A stretch of DNA of 64,000 bases from positions 217,688-281,687 of the forward strand of contig NZ_LMUD01000014.1 of the NCBI RefSeq assembly GCF_009766095.1, read 5' to 3'. The translations under genes and the position numbers were made by a program. This DNA is from Granulicella sp. S190. Its GTDB lineage: Bacteria; Acidobacteriota; Terriglobia; Terriglobales; Acidobacteriaceae. The notes beneath the pieces are model-generated. The model had not been told where the DNA came from and ran no database searches. It worked only from the letters and a program-made list of their open reading frames with translations. The first letter of the stretch is position 1; each line of letters opens with the position of its first letter. Positions 34,845 through 44,197 of this stretch are shown piece by piece.

Positions 34845-37072
34845 CTATGGGTGTCCCAAGCGATACGTTGCCACGTCGCTCCACCCCGAGTGCCATCGAT
34901 CAAGCTGGAACCTGGTTTTGGGATTTTCTCAAAAAAGAGCTGACACCTTATCCGGGAAGAGCTTTGGTAGTGAGCCGCGTCACCATCTCTGCGACTATCG
35001 TCATGCTTCTGGTGATGACCTTCCGTATCCCTGGCGGCTATCTGGGCGCGATCTTTACTTTCTTTCTGAGCAGAGAAAACCCAAGGGAAACGTTTCGCGC
35101 CGGACTTCGAACTATCATCGCGTTTTTGCTGGCTGCGGCCTATTTACTCGTCGGCGTCACGATGCTGATTGATGACCCGCTAACTCACTTCTTATGGGTT
35201 GCGATCAGCCTCTTTATCTCCTTCTATCTGATTCGTGTGTTCGCCGATTACGGTACCGCCGCTGCATTCGGATTCATGATTGCCGGCACGATCCCTCTAT
35301 GGGACGAGGTGGCTCTCAACGTAAACGCCAGAGTTGAGAATACGTTATGGCTTGCGTATATCGTGGCGATAGGTGTGGCGGTGGCAACTTCCGTCGAGTT
35401 TATCTTCCGATGGATTCATCCAACCACCGATCTTACGGAGGGGATCGAGGATCGGATGCATACCGTGGAGAGCTTACTAAGAAGCGCAGCTGCAGACACC
35501 CCCCTTGATGATAAATCCGTAGAGATGCTTTCACTCTATGCGACTGTAGGGGTATCCAGACTCCGAAGGCTCATACTTCGATCTGAATATAATTCTCACT
35601 TCAAAGCTCAGATGAGTGCAGCAATCTCTCTTGTCGGCCGTTTAGTAGATATCGCAGACAGCTTCAGGCTTGCCCTTGATCAACGTATTGAGCCAACGGA
35701 TTCAATTGATCGTGAACGGTGTCGGCTCCTCGCTGATGAAATAGCAGTGCTCGAAAAAAACTTAACATCCCGACAACTGCCTGGAGAGATCACACGGGCT
35801 TTACAGGCGGAGTCACCCCACTTCCCATTCCTCTCCACGATGGAAAAGACAGTAGCTCTTATTCCCAAAACGTTCACCGGATCTGAGTCCATACAGGAGT
35901 TCAGCTCAGCGCCTCTCGACGAAGATGCTCCAGCGCGACTATTTCTTCCCGACGCATTTTCCAATCCCGCGCACGCGCAATTCGCATTGCGGGGCACGCT
36001 TGCGGCAATGGTGTGCTACTTCACTTATACGGCGGTTGCGTGGCCTGGGATCAGTACGGCGATAGCCACCTGCTTCATTACAGCGCTTTCAACAATCGGC
36101 TCCTCACGGCAAAAGCAGATCCTTCGTCTCGGTGGAGCAATCGTCGGTGGCTTCATCTTCGGCATGGGAGCGCAAGTGTTTGTACTCCCTTACATCGACA
36201 CAATTACTGGATTCACTCTCTTATTTGCGTTAGTGACGGTGATCTCAGCATGGATTGCAACTGCCTCTGCGAGACTTTCCTACTTGGGCGTTCAAATCGC
36301 GCTAGCTTTTTACCTCATCAACATGCAGGAGTTTACTATCCAGATTTCGCTCGCTACGGCGCGCGATCGCGTCGTTGGTGTTTTGCTTGGTCTCATCTCC
36401 ATGTGGTTATTCTTCGACCGACTTTGGGTAAGAAATGCGCTCGATGAAATGCAGGCTCTCTTCGCACGCAACTTGGAGATGTTTGCGGAGATGGCGGAGC
36501 AGTTTCTAATAGAAGATCACCCTCAAGCAATCAAACAGATCCGACAGCTGCGAGATCAGATCAACGCTGGTTTTCAAGCCGTAAACGCGCAAGCTGATGC
36601 CGTTTTATTTGAGTTCGGCCCCTCCCGTCAACGAAAAATGGAGATTCGTGCAAACATTCGGCGGTGGCAGCCATCGATTCGCACTTTGCTTCAAGTGCAG
36701 ATTACCTTTTCCCAATATCGTGCTCAGAGACCTACCAAGGATCTACCCGAAGCAATTGTGCGACCATACATTGCGTTCGAAAAAGATGTTGCCTTGGTCA
36801 TGCGAGCAATGGCTACTGAAGTAAGCGGGAAACTTTCCGGCGAAGTACCAGACATTAAAAAGTCCGGGATGTCGTTCGAACAGGAAATACGAACTTATTA
36901 TCGGGATCTCGGCACTCCCATACCTCCCGAGTCCTCCGATGTAATCCGGCTGACCGAAAGCCTTACATCGGTTCTTTCACCACTCTACCAAGATGTACAC
37001 ACCACGTTAGACGCTGCTAGAAGCAGTCACCAGTTTCAGCCCAACCTTCAAGCGAAAACTCAATTTGATTGA
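34841..37072 (+). CDS. FUSC-family inner-membrane efflux protein (MdtO/AaeB-like)
   Basis: The 743-residue protein has two blocks of about five to six transmembrane helices (residues 45-190 and 385-530), each followed by a soluble helical region, the layout of the fusaric-acid-resistance family. WPGISTAIATCFITALSTIGSSRQKQILRLGGAIVGG in the second block is the conserved FUSC segment. It overlaps the adaptor gene by four bases and is the last gene of the efflux unit. By analogy with MdtNOP and AaeAB, likely substrates are aromatic acids, dyes or similar drugs. The actual substrate is unknown. Confidence 0.9.
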   Translation: MTMGVPSDTLPRRSTPSAIDQAGTWFWDFLKKELTPYPGRALVVSRVTISATIVMLLVMTFRIPGGYLGAIFTFFLSRENPRETFRAGLRTIIAFLLAAAYLLVGVTMLIDDPLTHFLWVAISLFISFYLIRVFADYGTAAAFGFMIAGTIPLWDEVALNVNARVENTLWLAYIVAIGVAVATSVEFIFRWIHPTTDLTEGIEDRMHTVESLLRSAAADTPLDDKSVEMLSLYATVGVSRLRRLILRSEYNSHFKAQMSAAISLVGRLVDIADSFRLALDQRIEPTDSIDRERCRLLADEIAVLEKNLTSRQLPGEITRALQAESPHFPFLSTMEKTVALIPKTFTGSESIQEFSSAPLDEDAPARLFLPDAFSNPAHAQFALRGTLAAMVCYFTYTAVAWPGISTAIATCFITALSTIGSSRQKQILRLGGAIVGGFIFGMGAQVFVLPYIDTITGFTLLFALVTVISAWIATASARLSYLGVQIALAFYLINMQEFTIQISLATARDRVVGVLLGLISMWLFFDRLWVRNALDEMQALFARNLEMFAEMAEQFLIEDHPQAIKQIRQLRDQINAGFQAVNAQADAVLFEFGPSRQRKMEIRANIRRWQPSIRTLLQVQITFSQYRAQRPTKDLPEAIVRPYIAFEKDVALVMRAMATEVSGKLSGEVPDIKKSGMSFEQEIRTYYRDLGTPIPPESSDVIRLTESLTSVLSPLYQDVHTTLDAARSSHQFQPNLQAKTQFD

Positions 37073-37131
37073 GTGGGATTTGCGTTCAACTGATAGTTAA
37101 ATGCTACAGCTTGCAATAGTTAACCGTATAA

Positions 37132-37160
37132 AGCTGTATCCGTAGTCTACGGATACAGCT
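37132..37160 (+). terminator. Hairpin after the efflux operon
   Basis: AGCTGTATCCGT pairs perfectly with ACGGATACAGCT around a 5-base loop, 60 bases past the FUSC stop. There is no T run, so it may stop transcription poorly or protect the 3' end. Confidence 0.5.
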
Positions 37161-37255
37161 CTGACATTTAGTGCAAGATGAAGACCGGCGCGTTTGACGA
37201 CTTCTAGTTCGAGTCACGAAACAGTGTCCTTACAGTTGCGTGATTCAATAGCTCC

Positions 37256-37741
37256 ATGAGATTTCGCCGCGCCTTCCTCCTCTTGTTATTTTTTCCATTT
37301 TCGTTGGCTCTGGGCTGTAGTGCGCGGCCACCCTCTGCGGTAGAGACCAAAGTGGCCTACTGGACTAAACGTTATGTGACGGTTGGCGGCAAGAGAGATG
37401 TTAACCCAGAGCAAGCTTCGCCAGAAGTTATTGAAGATGGCAAGCAGATGTTCTCTTCTTATTGCATGGTGTGCCATGGTCTTGATGGGCAAAATACAGG
37501 TGTCCCCTTCGCTAAAGCCATGTCGCCGCCTATTCCATCGCTTGCCAGCCCTGAAGTTCAAGCCTACACAGACGGGCAACTAAAGTGGATCATCGAAAAC
37601 GGGATCTATCCGTCGGGGATGCCGCCATCCAAAGGTGAGTTTTCAGACGACGACATGTGGAGCATGGTTGTGTATATCCGCCATCTGCCGAAAGCAGGCA
37701 GCCTGGGAGAGCCATCGATCTATGGCGGAAACGGAAGATAA
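37256..37741 (+). CDS. Lipoprotein c-type cytochrome
   Basis: The 161-residue protein has a signal peptide with lipobox ALGC (C21), so it should be lipid-anchored on the periplasmic side. The haem site is C70-MV-C73-H74 and the likely sixth ligand is M122 in YPSGMPPSKG. GEFSDDDMWSMVVYIRHLP is the usual C-terminal helix of class I cytochromes c. It is transcribed alone after the efflux unit. It is a generic electron carrier; its partners are not visible in the window. Confidence 0.9.
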   Translation: MRFRRAFLLLLFFPFSLALGCSARPPSAVETKVAYWTKRYVTVGGKRDVNPEQASPEVIEDGKQMFSSYCMVCHGLDGQNTGVPFAKAMSPPIPSLASPEVQAYTDGQLKWIIENGIYPSGMPPSKGEFSDDDMWSMVVYIRHLPKAGSLGEPSIYGGNGR

Positions 37742-38122
37742 CTTACCCCTGAACATAGGTCTTTGGAATCTGTTCTAAACATAGTTCCGTGTAGGCAAGC
37801 TTCTCAAGCGGTAACCTTCACCGCTTTCGCCGGAGCCTAACCAGCAATGCCACTAATGGGTAATAGGGATATCAGATTTTTTCTATGGCGCATTTGAATT
37901 AGATGCGATACCTTCGTCGAGTAGTAAATGCATTGCCTGAACCGTTGGAAGCTGCAGGTCCGCTGAAATAGTGCGATGACGCTTCGTGAATCTCTTTCTC
38001 TAGAGCTCCGCCTCCAACCAAGTTTGTTTGCTGATGCTTGTAAATCAGGACCGCCTCTTCGGCGCTCTGGTGTGCAGGAACGTAGTCGCAGAGTAGTGCC
38101 TGTTCTAAGGAGAACTGAGGTT
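37742..38122. other. Intergenic region, nothing recognised
   Basis: About 380 bases between the cytochrome and the collagen-like gene. An open frame continues from 37976 into the next gene, but the ATG at 38123 with its signal peptide is the better start. No repeat or clear promoter boxes were found. Confidence 0.5.
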
Positions 38123-40312
38123 ATGAAAAAAGCTTTGGCGTTGCAGCTAAGTGTAGGGCTGTTTTTCGCGACATTAGGGGGCCGCTCGGCCCTTGCAACC
38201 GATGCGACAGTCAGCGCGGATGCAACGATAAGCACCGCACATCCGACTCTGAACTTCGGGTCTCTCTCGAACCTATACGTCGGCAATGGAAGTACGACAT
38301 TAGTTCAGTTCGACCTCTCCTCACTCCCAGCAGGAACCCCCGCAACGCAGATTGCTCACGCCGCTTTGAAACTCTACGTGAACCGCGTGAATACTGCGGG
38401 ATCCATCAGCGTGCAGCCCGTAAGTTCGTCTTGGTCTGAACTAGCCGTGACAGGTGCGACGCTTCCTTCGCTTGGAACATCCATAACCTCGTTTACAGCG
38501 AATATCGCAAATCAATATGTGGTCATCGATATCACTGCGTTAGTACAGGCCTGGGTGACCGCTCCAGCCAGCAACTTCGGCGTGGCCCTCTCATCGGCCA
38601 ATGCAAACGTGCTGTTCGATAGTAAAGAGAACGATGAGACCTCGCACGCAGCACACCTCGATATCACACTGTCTGGTCCGATAGGGCCTCAAGGTCCAAT
38701 CGGGCCGGCTGGAGCACAAGGAACTCAAGGGTCCGCTGGACTGCAAGGCCCAATTGGTCCGCTTGGTGCCACCGGTCCAGTCGGAGTTACCGGCGCTCAA
38801 GGTCCCGCTGGACCGACTGGAGCAATCGGCATCACCTACAGACAACAATGGAACAACGCGACGGCGTATGTCACCAATGATTCAGTAACTTTTAACGGCA
38901 CTACATATATCGCTCTTAACGCCAGCATAAACCAGCAACCTGATCTGAATCCATCGATTTGGGGCGTGATTGCCGCAGCAGGCGTAGCCGGAGCAACCGG
39001 GCCTCAGGGACCTATTGGCTTGACCGGGGCGACTGGATCTCAAGGCACGACCGGCCCTGCTGGGCCTATCGGGTCAACCGGACCCCAAGGGCCTATTGGC
39101 GTAACGGGGGCGACTGGGTCTCAAGGCCCGATTGGTCCCGCTGGCCCTACGGGAGCAACAGGCGCACAGGGCGCGACCGGCGTAGCGGGCCCAACTGGCA
39201 CCTTTAACTTCGCGTCCAACTACGCGACTGCAACCACCTATACGCAAGGTCAAATTGTCTTCTGCGCAACCTGTACGACAAACGGTTCGACCTATATCTC
39301 GCTAGGCAACGGCAATCAGGGCTTCGACCCGCCAACCAACAGCAGCAGATGGGCGCTGATTGCGCAGGCTGGCGCAACCGGAGCAACTGGAGCAATTGGA
39401 CCTCAAGGCGTAACTGGCACGATAGGTCCGGCAGGTCCTATTGGTCTCACAGGATCCACCGGCTCTCAGGGGCCGGCAGGAGCCACCGGAGCATCAGGTG
39501 CAACTGGTCCTGCAGGTCCGATAGGCTTAACCGGTCCCACAGGGGCGACAGGTGCGCAAGGTCTAATCGGGCCAACTGGCCCGACCGGAGCGACAGGAGC
39601 TACCGGCACCTTTAGCTTCGCCTCAAACTTCGCCACGGCTACGGTCTACGCGCAGGGGCAGGTGGTCTTCTGCGCCACGGCATGTTCGACAAACGGTTCA
39701 AGCTACATCTCACTCGTGAATGGCAACCAGGGCTTCGACCCTCCAACAAGTAATGTCAAATGGGCTTTGATAGCGCAAGCCGGCGCGAATGGAACTAACG
39801 GCGCAACCGGAGCGGCAGGTGCGACTGGTCCGGCGGGGCCGACAGGACCAACTGGCGCTACGGGAGCTACCGGTCCGGCGGGCACTGGATCGCACATCTT
39901 TATGGCGAACGTGTCGCTAGGCGAATCGAATACGACTACCGAGTATTTTTCTCCGAACAGTAGCGGTGATCCATCAGTTACCGGAACTTTTCTCAACTAC
40001 AACCAGTTTGCAACCACATTACCGGTTGCCTGTACGTTCGACTCAATGTTTCTGACAAGTAGCCTATCGGCGTTTGGAAACTTCTCCTCCCCTATCACCA
40101 TCACTTTATTTCATAACGGCGCGGCGACCGCTCTTTCGAAGGGTATCACCCCCACCTCAACAAATACTCTTGCGTCGGCTCAGATAACTGGTCAGTCAAT
40201 CTCGATTGCAGCCGGTGACACGATTGCTCTTCAAGCGACAAGCGCGTCTTTTTCGACGAATGCTTCATTCGTGCCGTTCGCAAACGTGTCCGTCTCCCTG
40301 CATTGCCAGTGA
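38123..40312 (+). CDS. Secreted collagen-like protein with DNRLRE domain and three carbohydrate-binding-like modules
   Basis: The 729-residue surface protein has a signal peptide (MKKALALQLSVGLFFATLGG onward), then a DNRLRE-type domain (about 25-180; FDLSSLPAGTPATQIAHAALKLYVN). Four collagen-like Gly-X-Y blocks follow, starting near 38675, 38972, 39366 and 39783. The first three are each followed by a 45-60-residue module with the pattern A-x-Y-x-x-x-D/Q-x-V-x-F...TYI.L...N...P...S.W.LIAQAG, resembling chitin-binding CBM5/12 modules. A beta-rich C-terminal domain of about 140 residues with no clear relatives ends the protein. ATG at 38123 follows an AAGGAG box. The triplets are Thr- and Pro-rich, as in bacterial trimeric collagens. 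Adhesion is inference. Confidence 0.88.
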   Translation: MKKALALQLSVGLFFATLGGRSALATDATVSADATISTAHPTLNFGSLSNLYVGNGSTTLVQFDLSSLPAGTPATQIAHAALKLYVNRVNTAGSISVQPVSSSWSELAVTGATLPSLGTSITSFTANIANQYVVIDITALVQAWVTAPASNFGVALSSANANVLFDSKENDETSHAAHLDITLSGPIGPQGPIGPAGAQGTQGSAGLQGPIGPLGATGPVGVTGAQGPAGPTGAIGITYRQQWNNATAYVTNDSVTFNGTTYIALNASINQQPDLNPSIWGVIAAAGVAGATGPQGPIGLTGATGSQGTTGPAGPIGSTGPQGPIGVTGATGSQGPIGPAGPTGATGAQGATGVAGPTGTFNFASNYATATTYTQGQIVFCATCTTNGSTYISLGNGNQGFDPPTNSSRWALIAQAGATGATGAIGPQGVTGTIGPAGPIGLTGSTGSQGPAGATGASGATGPAGPIGLTGPTGATGAQGLIGPTGPTGATGATGTFSFASNFATATVYAQGQVVFCATACSTNGSSYISLVNGNQGFDPPTSNVKWALIAQAGANGTNGATGAAGATGPAGPTGPTGATGATGPAGTGSHIFMANVSLGESNTTTEYFSPNSSGDPSVTGTFLNYNQFATTLPVACTFDSMFLTSSLSAFGNFSSPITITLFHNGAATALSKGITPTSTNTLASAQITGQSISIAAGDTIALQATSASFSTNASFVPFANVSVSLHCQ

Positions 40313-40463
40313 TCCGCCTTGAATCCTGAATCATTAACTTTCGAACTCATGTCTCACTGCAAGATTTTCTCCCAGTTTACGAACCACGATAAGACGGCGG
40401 GCACTCAGAGCAACGACCCTAAAAAACAATACGAAGTACAACGCAGTTAGCTAGGAGAATCAA

Positions 40464-41033
40464 GTGGCACAGCCATATCTCGGTCAGATCATTATGTTTG
40501 CAGGAAATTTTGCTCCTAACGGATGGGCGCTCTGCAACGGACAGCTGCTTCCCATCGCACAGAACTCCGCTCTGTTTTCCATTTTGGGTACGACCTATGG
40601 AGGAGACGGTATCTCAACCTTTGGTCTGCCAAATTTGCAGGGCCGTGTGCCCGTGCATGCAGGAAACGGACAGGGACTTAGTCCGGTCACGCTCGGTGAG
40701 TCAGCCGGAAACCAGAGTGTCAGCATTTTAGTCAACAATCTACCGCAGCACTCACATCCCGTTACGCCGCCGTGCTCCAATGTAGCCGGAACAGCCACGA
40801 CGCCAGTGAACAACTATCTGGCCGTCGATGCTGCCACTGGTACGTTCACTCCTCCCACCGTTCATGGCACGATAGCAGTTAGCACCTACGCTTCAGGTGC
40901 CGTTTCCGGTCAAAACATGGCGACTTATCCGTCCGGCGTAGCGGGCGGAAATGTCCCACTCAATGTACAGTCTCCCTATCTTGCCGTGAACTTTATCATC
41001 GCACTGGTGGGTATCTTTCCATCGCGCGGCTAA
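40464..41033 (+). CDS. Phage tail collar domain protein (microcystin-dependent protein type)
   Basis: The 189-residue protein starts at GTG after TAGGAGAA. It has the collar-domain core YLGQIIMFAGNFAPNGWALCNGQLLPI followed by SILGTTYGGDGISTFGLPNLQGRVPVHAG, and the C-terminal PYLAVNFIIALVGIFP. Such proteins occur both in phage tail fibres and as free chromosomal genes of unknown role. There is no signal peptide and no other tail gene nearby. It follows the collagen-like gene by about 150 bases in the same direction. A terminator-like hairpin lies just behind it. Confidence 0.88.
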   Translation: MAQPYLGQIIMFAGNFAPNGWALCNGQLLPIAQNSALFSILGTTYGGDGISTFGLPNLQGRVPVHAGNGQGLSPVTLGESAGNQSVSILVNNLPQHSHPVTPPCSNVAGTATTPVNNYLAVDAATGTFTPPTVHGTIAVSTYASGAVSGQNMATYPSGVAGGNVPLNVQSPYLAVNFIIALVGIFPSRG

Positions 41034-41038
41034 ACCAC

Positions 41039-41066
41039 GTATGCCGGCGGAGCATCGCCGGCATAC
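41039..41066 (+). terminator. Terminator-like hairpin after the collar gene
   Basis: GTATGCCGGCG pairs perfectly with CGCCGGCATAC around a 6-base loop, starting 5 bases after the stop codon, and is followed by CTCTCTCC instead of a T run. Confidence 0.6.
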
Positions 41067-41100
41067 CTCTCTCCCGTCGAGCAAGTAGGAGATCCGGCAC

Positions 41101-41616
41101 GTGATAGATATAGCTCAACCCGATATAACTGATCTGACCCTCCGTTCAGCTGTATCCGAAGATGAGGGCTTCCTGCTGCATCTCTATCTCGCGACTCGGA
41201 CCACTGAGTCACAAGCTTGGAGCGTTGATGCCATCCAGCGGGATTTGCTGCTGCAAATGCAGTTTCGCGCACGCAAGCTAACATACGAGAGCGAATACGC
41301 TGATGCTGAAGACGCGATCATCTGTCTGGGCACCGGACCTGAAGCAGGCACCCCTGTCGGTCGTCATCTGGTCGCGCGCAGGCAGGCCGAGATCCTTGGT
41401 GTCGATCTTGCCATCCTGCCGAAGTATCAGGGGCGAGGAATCGGCACTCGCGTCCTCCAGGATATCCAACGGCAATGTGCCGCAGACCGGATTCCGTTCA
41501 GATTGCAGGTCCTTCAAACCAACCCTGCGAGCAGGCTTTATACAAGATTGGGCTTTAAGGTCGTGAGTCAAGACTCCGTGTATCTCCAGATGGAATGGAA
41601 CAGCGATTGGGTTTAG
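41101..41616 (+). CDS. GNAT-family N-acetyltransferase
   Basis: The 171-residue protein starts at GTG. The acetyl-CoA site is LPKYQGRGIGTRVLQDIQ at about 101-118 (Q/RxxGxG/A pattern), preceded by the beta strand ILGVDLAIL. NPASRLYTRLGFKVV is the usual C-terminal signature. It lies 67 bases after the collar gene, with a hairpin between. In several genomes collar-domain genes and GNAT genes are neighbours, which would fit here too, but the acyl acceptor is unknown. Confidence 0.87.
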   Translation: MIDIAQPDITDLTLRSAVSEDEGFLLHLYLATRTTESQAWSVDAIQRDLLLQMQFRARKLTYESEYADAEDAIICLGTGPEAGTPVGRHLVARRQAEILGVDLAILPKYQGRGIGTRVLQDIQRQCAADRIPFRLQVLQTNPASRLYTRLGFKVVSQDSVYLQMEWNSDWV

Positions 41617-41653
41617 AGGCGGCATTGCGAAGAAAAAAGGCGGTACAACGTAC

Positions 41654-43639
41654 ATGACGGTATGGAAACCTAAGGATCTGTTCTCCCGGTGTAATAGGCA
41701 TGGTCGGTTGGCACCGGCGCTGCTCCTTTTTTTCTGTGCGTCGGTATATGCCCAGACGGCAGCACAGCGGATCGCCCTCCAGCATCTCAACAGGGCTACG
41801 CCGCTCGCCTCACCCGCCTCCCTTACTGAGGCAACCACCGCGCCTCTCTCTCTCCCTACAGGAGTGACCTACGATGCTGCAGGAAATCTGTACCTTGCGG
41901 ACTCGAACGATCATATTATCCGTGAAGTGAATCTGGCAGGCGTCATCAGTACGGTGGCTGGCAGCGGTGAGCAAGGATATAGCGGTGATGGTGGCCCTGC
42001 GACCAGTGCAATGCTGGACTTTCCGACTGGCGTCGCGGTAGACGGATCAGGAACTATCTACATCACAGATACGCACAACCAACGCATTCGAAAGGTCGTC
42101 TCGGGCATCATCACGACGATCGCGGGGAACGGCTCCACCAGTTTCTCCGGCGACGGCGGCCCCGCAACAGCAGCTACTCTCAATCTACCTACCGCCGTTG
42201 CGGTCGATGCTGCGGGCAACGTATATTTTGCCGACACAGATAATCATCGCATCCGCAAGATCACCGGGACAACAATCAGCACAGTCGCTGGCAATGGCGA
42301 ACAGCTCTATCTTGCTGATGGAGTTGCTGCCACGCAAACTGGGCTCGACTCTCCGGGCGGCTTGGCCTTGGATGCCAATGGCAACCTGTTTATCGCGGAC
42401 ACCCACAATCAGCGCGTTCGCCTCGTCACTGCTGCCACAGGCCTTATCTCTACCGTCGCCGGGAACGGTTCGAACGGCTTTGCGGGAGACGGCGGGGCGG
42501 GTGGCTCGGCTGCCCTATCACGTCCTCGTGGCGTTGCAGTCGCCGGAACGGGAAACCTCTATGTCGCCGACAGCGATAATAATCGTGTCCGCAACGTCAA
42601 TCTCAATACCGATACGATCACGACTCTAGCTGGCAGCGGAAGCCAAGGCTTCTCAGGCGACACCGGACCAGCAACCTCAGCGATGTTTGATACGCCCCGC
42701 TCGGTTGCAGTAAGTGGGTTGGGTACCGTCGCGATCTCCGACACCCATAATCAACGCGTACGCGAGATTCTCGGGGCTGACATTGAAACGGTGGCTGGCC
42801 AGGGTGGATCCGGAGCAGCCTCACTTGTGCTTTCGGGTCCAGCTTCGATTGTCTTCGGCAGCGGCACGCTGATAGCAACCCTGACCAACGGAGCGCAGAC
42901 CGCAAGCGGGAGTATCGCGTTCGTCGACGTAACCAATGGAGCGAATCCTTTGGGAACGGGATCACTGACTCATAACGTCGCAAGGATCAGTCTTGCTGAT
43001 GTATCGGTGGGGACACATCTGTTTGCTGCGACTTATCCAGGCGACGCGAATACGCCAGCTGTTACCAGTGGCGTCTTCACTGTGGTCGTCACCTCCACAC
43101 AGGGCTCCAATGACTTCGCCATTACGGCTACCCCATCGATACAAGCAGTTGCCCCCGGAGGAGTGGCAAATTATTCCATCTCCCTTACTGCGCAGGGAAC
43201 TACCTTCGGCAGCGCAGTTTCATTGAGGATCGCTGGCGTGCCCAGTGGCTCAACAGCTATCTTCACTCCAGCTTCAATAGCGGCCGGCGCCGCACCGTCT
43301 GCCTCTTCTTTATTGTCGATTCAGACGAGCAAGCAGGCCACTCTTCGCAGCAGCATGACGAGGCCTTTCGCTCTGCCCTTTGCGTTGAGCCTATTTCTGC
43401 TTCCGCTGTTCTCTCAACGGCGGCTTAGAGATACGCTGCGGAAGCCCGGAGGTGGGGTGAGACTGTTGGCCTTTCTGCTCTTAATGCTGGGTACGTTGTC
43501 TCTGTCGGGCTGCGGCTCGGGGGGCTTTTTCACGCAGGCGCCGCAGACTTACACCATCACCGTAACGGCTGCAAGCGCAGCTGTTGGGCCGATGCCGGCG
43601 GTGTCCCACAGCACAACCGTAACGCTGACCATTCAGTAG
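41654..43639 (+). CDS. Secreted NHL-repeat / Ig-like protein with C-terminal membrane module
   Basis: The 661-residue protein has a signal sequence (about 15-36, ending VYAQ), five to six NHL blades (LADSNDHIIREV, ITDTHNQRIRKV, FADTDNHRIRKI, IADTHNQRVRLV, VADSDNNRVRNV, ISDTHNQRVREI) forming a propeller, an Ig-like domain (about 395-480) and a second beta domain (about 485-565). Residues 570-621 hold two hydrophobic helices separated by SQRRLRDTLRKPGGG and ending SLSGCGSGG, then a tail TYTITVTA...HSTTVTLTIQ. The same module ends the kumamolisin at 72-3080. It is probably a surface-exposed binding protein. It starts 37 bases after the GNAT gene. Confidence 0.87.
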   Translation: MTVWKPKDLFSRCNRHGRLAPALLLFFCASVYAQTAAQRIALQHLNRATPLASPASLTEATTAPLSLPTGVTYDAAGNLYLADSNDHIIREVNLAGVISTVAGSGEQGYSGDGGPATSAMLDFPTGVAVDGSGTIYITDTHNQRIRKVVSGIITTIAGNGSTSFSGDGGPATAATLNLPTAVAVDAAGNVYFADTDNHRIRKITGTTISTVAGNGEQLYLADGVAATQTGLDSPGGLALDANGNLFIADTHNQRVRLVTAATGLISTVAGNGSNGFAGDGGAGGSAALSRPRGVAVAGTGNLYVADSDNNRVRNVNLNTDTITTLAGSGSQGFSGDTGPATSAMFDTPRSVAVSGLGTVAISDTHNQRVREILGADIETVAGQGGSGAASLVLSGPASIVFGSGTLIATLTNGAQTASGSIAFVDVTNGANPLGTGSLTHNVARISLADVSVGTHLFAATYPGDANTPAVTSGVFTVVVTSTQGSNDFAITATPSIQAVAPGGVANYSISLTAQGTTFGSAVSLRIAGVPSGSTAIFTPASIAAGAAPSASSLLSIQTSKQATLRSSMTRPFALPFALSLFLLPLFSQRRLRDTLRKPGGGVRLLAFLLLMLGTLSLSGCGSGGFFTQAPQTYTITVTAASAAVGPMPAVSHSTTVTLTIQ

Positions 43640-43648
43640 GAGACGCCT

Positions 43649-44197
43649 TTGAGGAAGATGATATCGGTGGTTGCGGTACTCGTTGCTATGGCGCTGCCTG
43701 CGGTGGCGCAATCGCGGGTTGAGGCGGGAGTTGGCTATCAGCTGCAGCGCTCGAATGGACCGACAGGGGCCTGTGGTTGCTTCAACTTACAGGGTGCTCG
43801 CGGGGAGCTGGCTTATCAGATATTTCCGGAGTGGTCGGCTGTCTTTGAGGTTGGGGGTGGGCGGGCGGCAAATATCAATGGGCAAGGTCTTGATTTATCT
43901 CTCATTACTTACCTGGGAGGGCTGCGCTATTCGCATTCTTTGGGGCATAGGGTTCGACCGTTTGGGCAGTTTCTGGCTGGGAGGGTGCATGGCTTCGACT
44001 CGCTTTTTCCTGCTTCGCAAGGAACATTCTCATCCTCTAATTCCTTTGCTTTCAGTGCTGGGGGAGGCTTGGATTACAGGGTTTCGAAGCATGTGGGGAT
44101 TCGTATCTTCCAGGTCGATTACCTGAGAACCAATCTTCCGAATAACGAGAACAGCAATCAGAACAGTCTGCGGGTGGGTGCTGGTCTGGTTTTTTGA
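43649..44197 (+). CDS. Outer-membrane beta-barrel protein
   Basis: The 182-residue protein starts at TTG (ATG at 43658 is possible) nine bases after the NHL gene, with a signal peptide cut after AVAQ. Alternating hydrophobic strands (VEAGVGYQLQRSNG, GELAYQIFPEWSAVFEVGGG, YLGGLRYSHSL, VRPFGQFLAGRVHG, FAFSAGGGLDYRV, GIRIFQVDYLRT) and the final aromatic residue fit an eight-stranded barrel. C-G-C near residue 42 is unusual for such proteins. It probably shares a transcript with the NHL protein. The function is unknown. Confidence 0.83.
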   Translation: MRKMISVVAVLVAMALPAVAQSRVEAGVGYQLQRSNGPTGACGCFNLQGARGELAYQIFPEWSAVFEVGGGRAANINGQGLDLSLITYLGGLRYSHSLGHRVRPFGQFLAGRVHGFDSLFPASQGTFSSSNSFAFSAGGGLDYRVSKHVGIRIFQVDYLRTNLPNNENSNQNSLRVGAGLVF

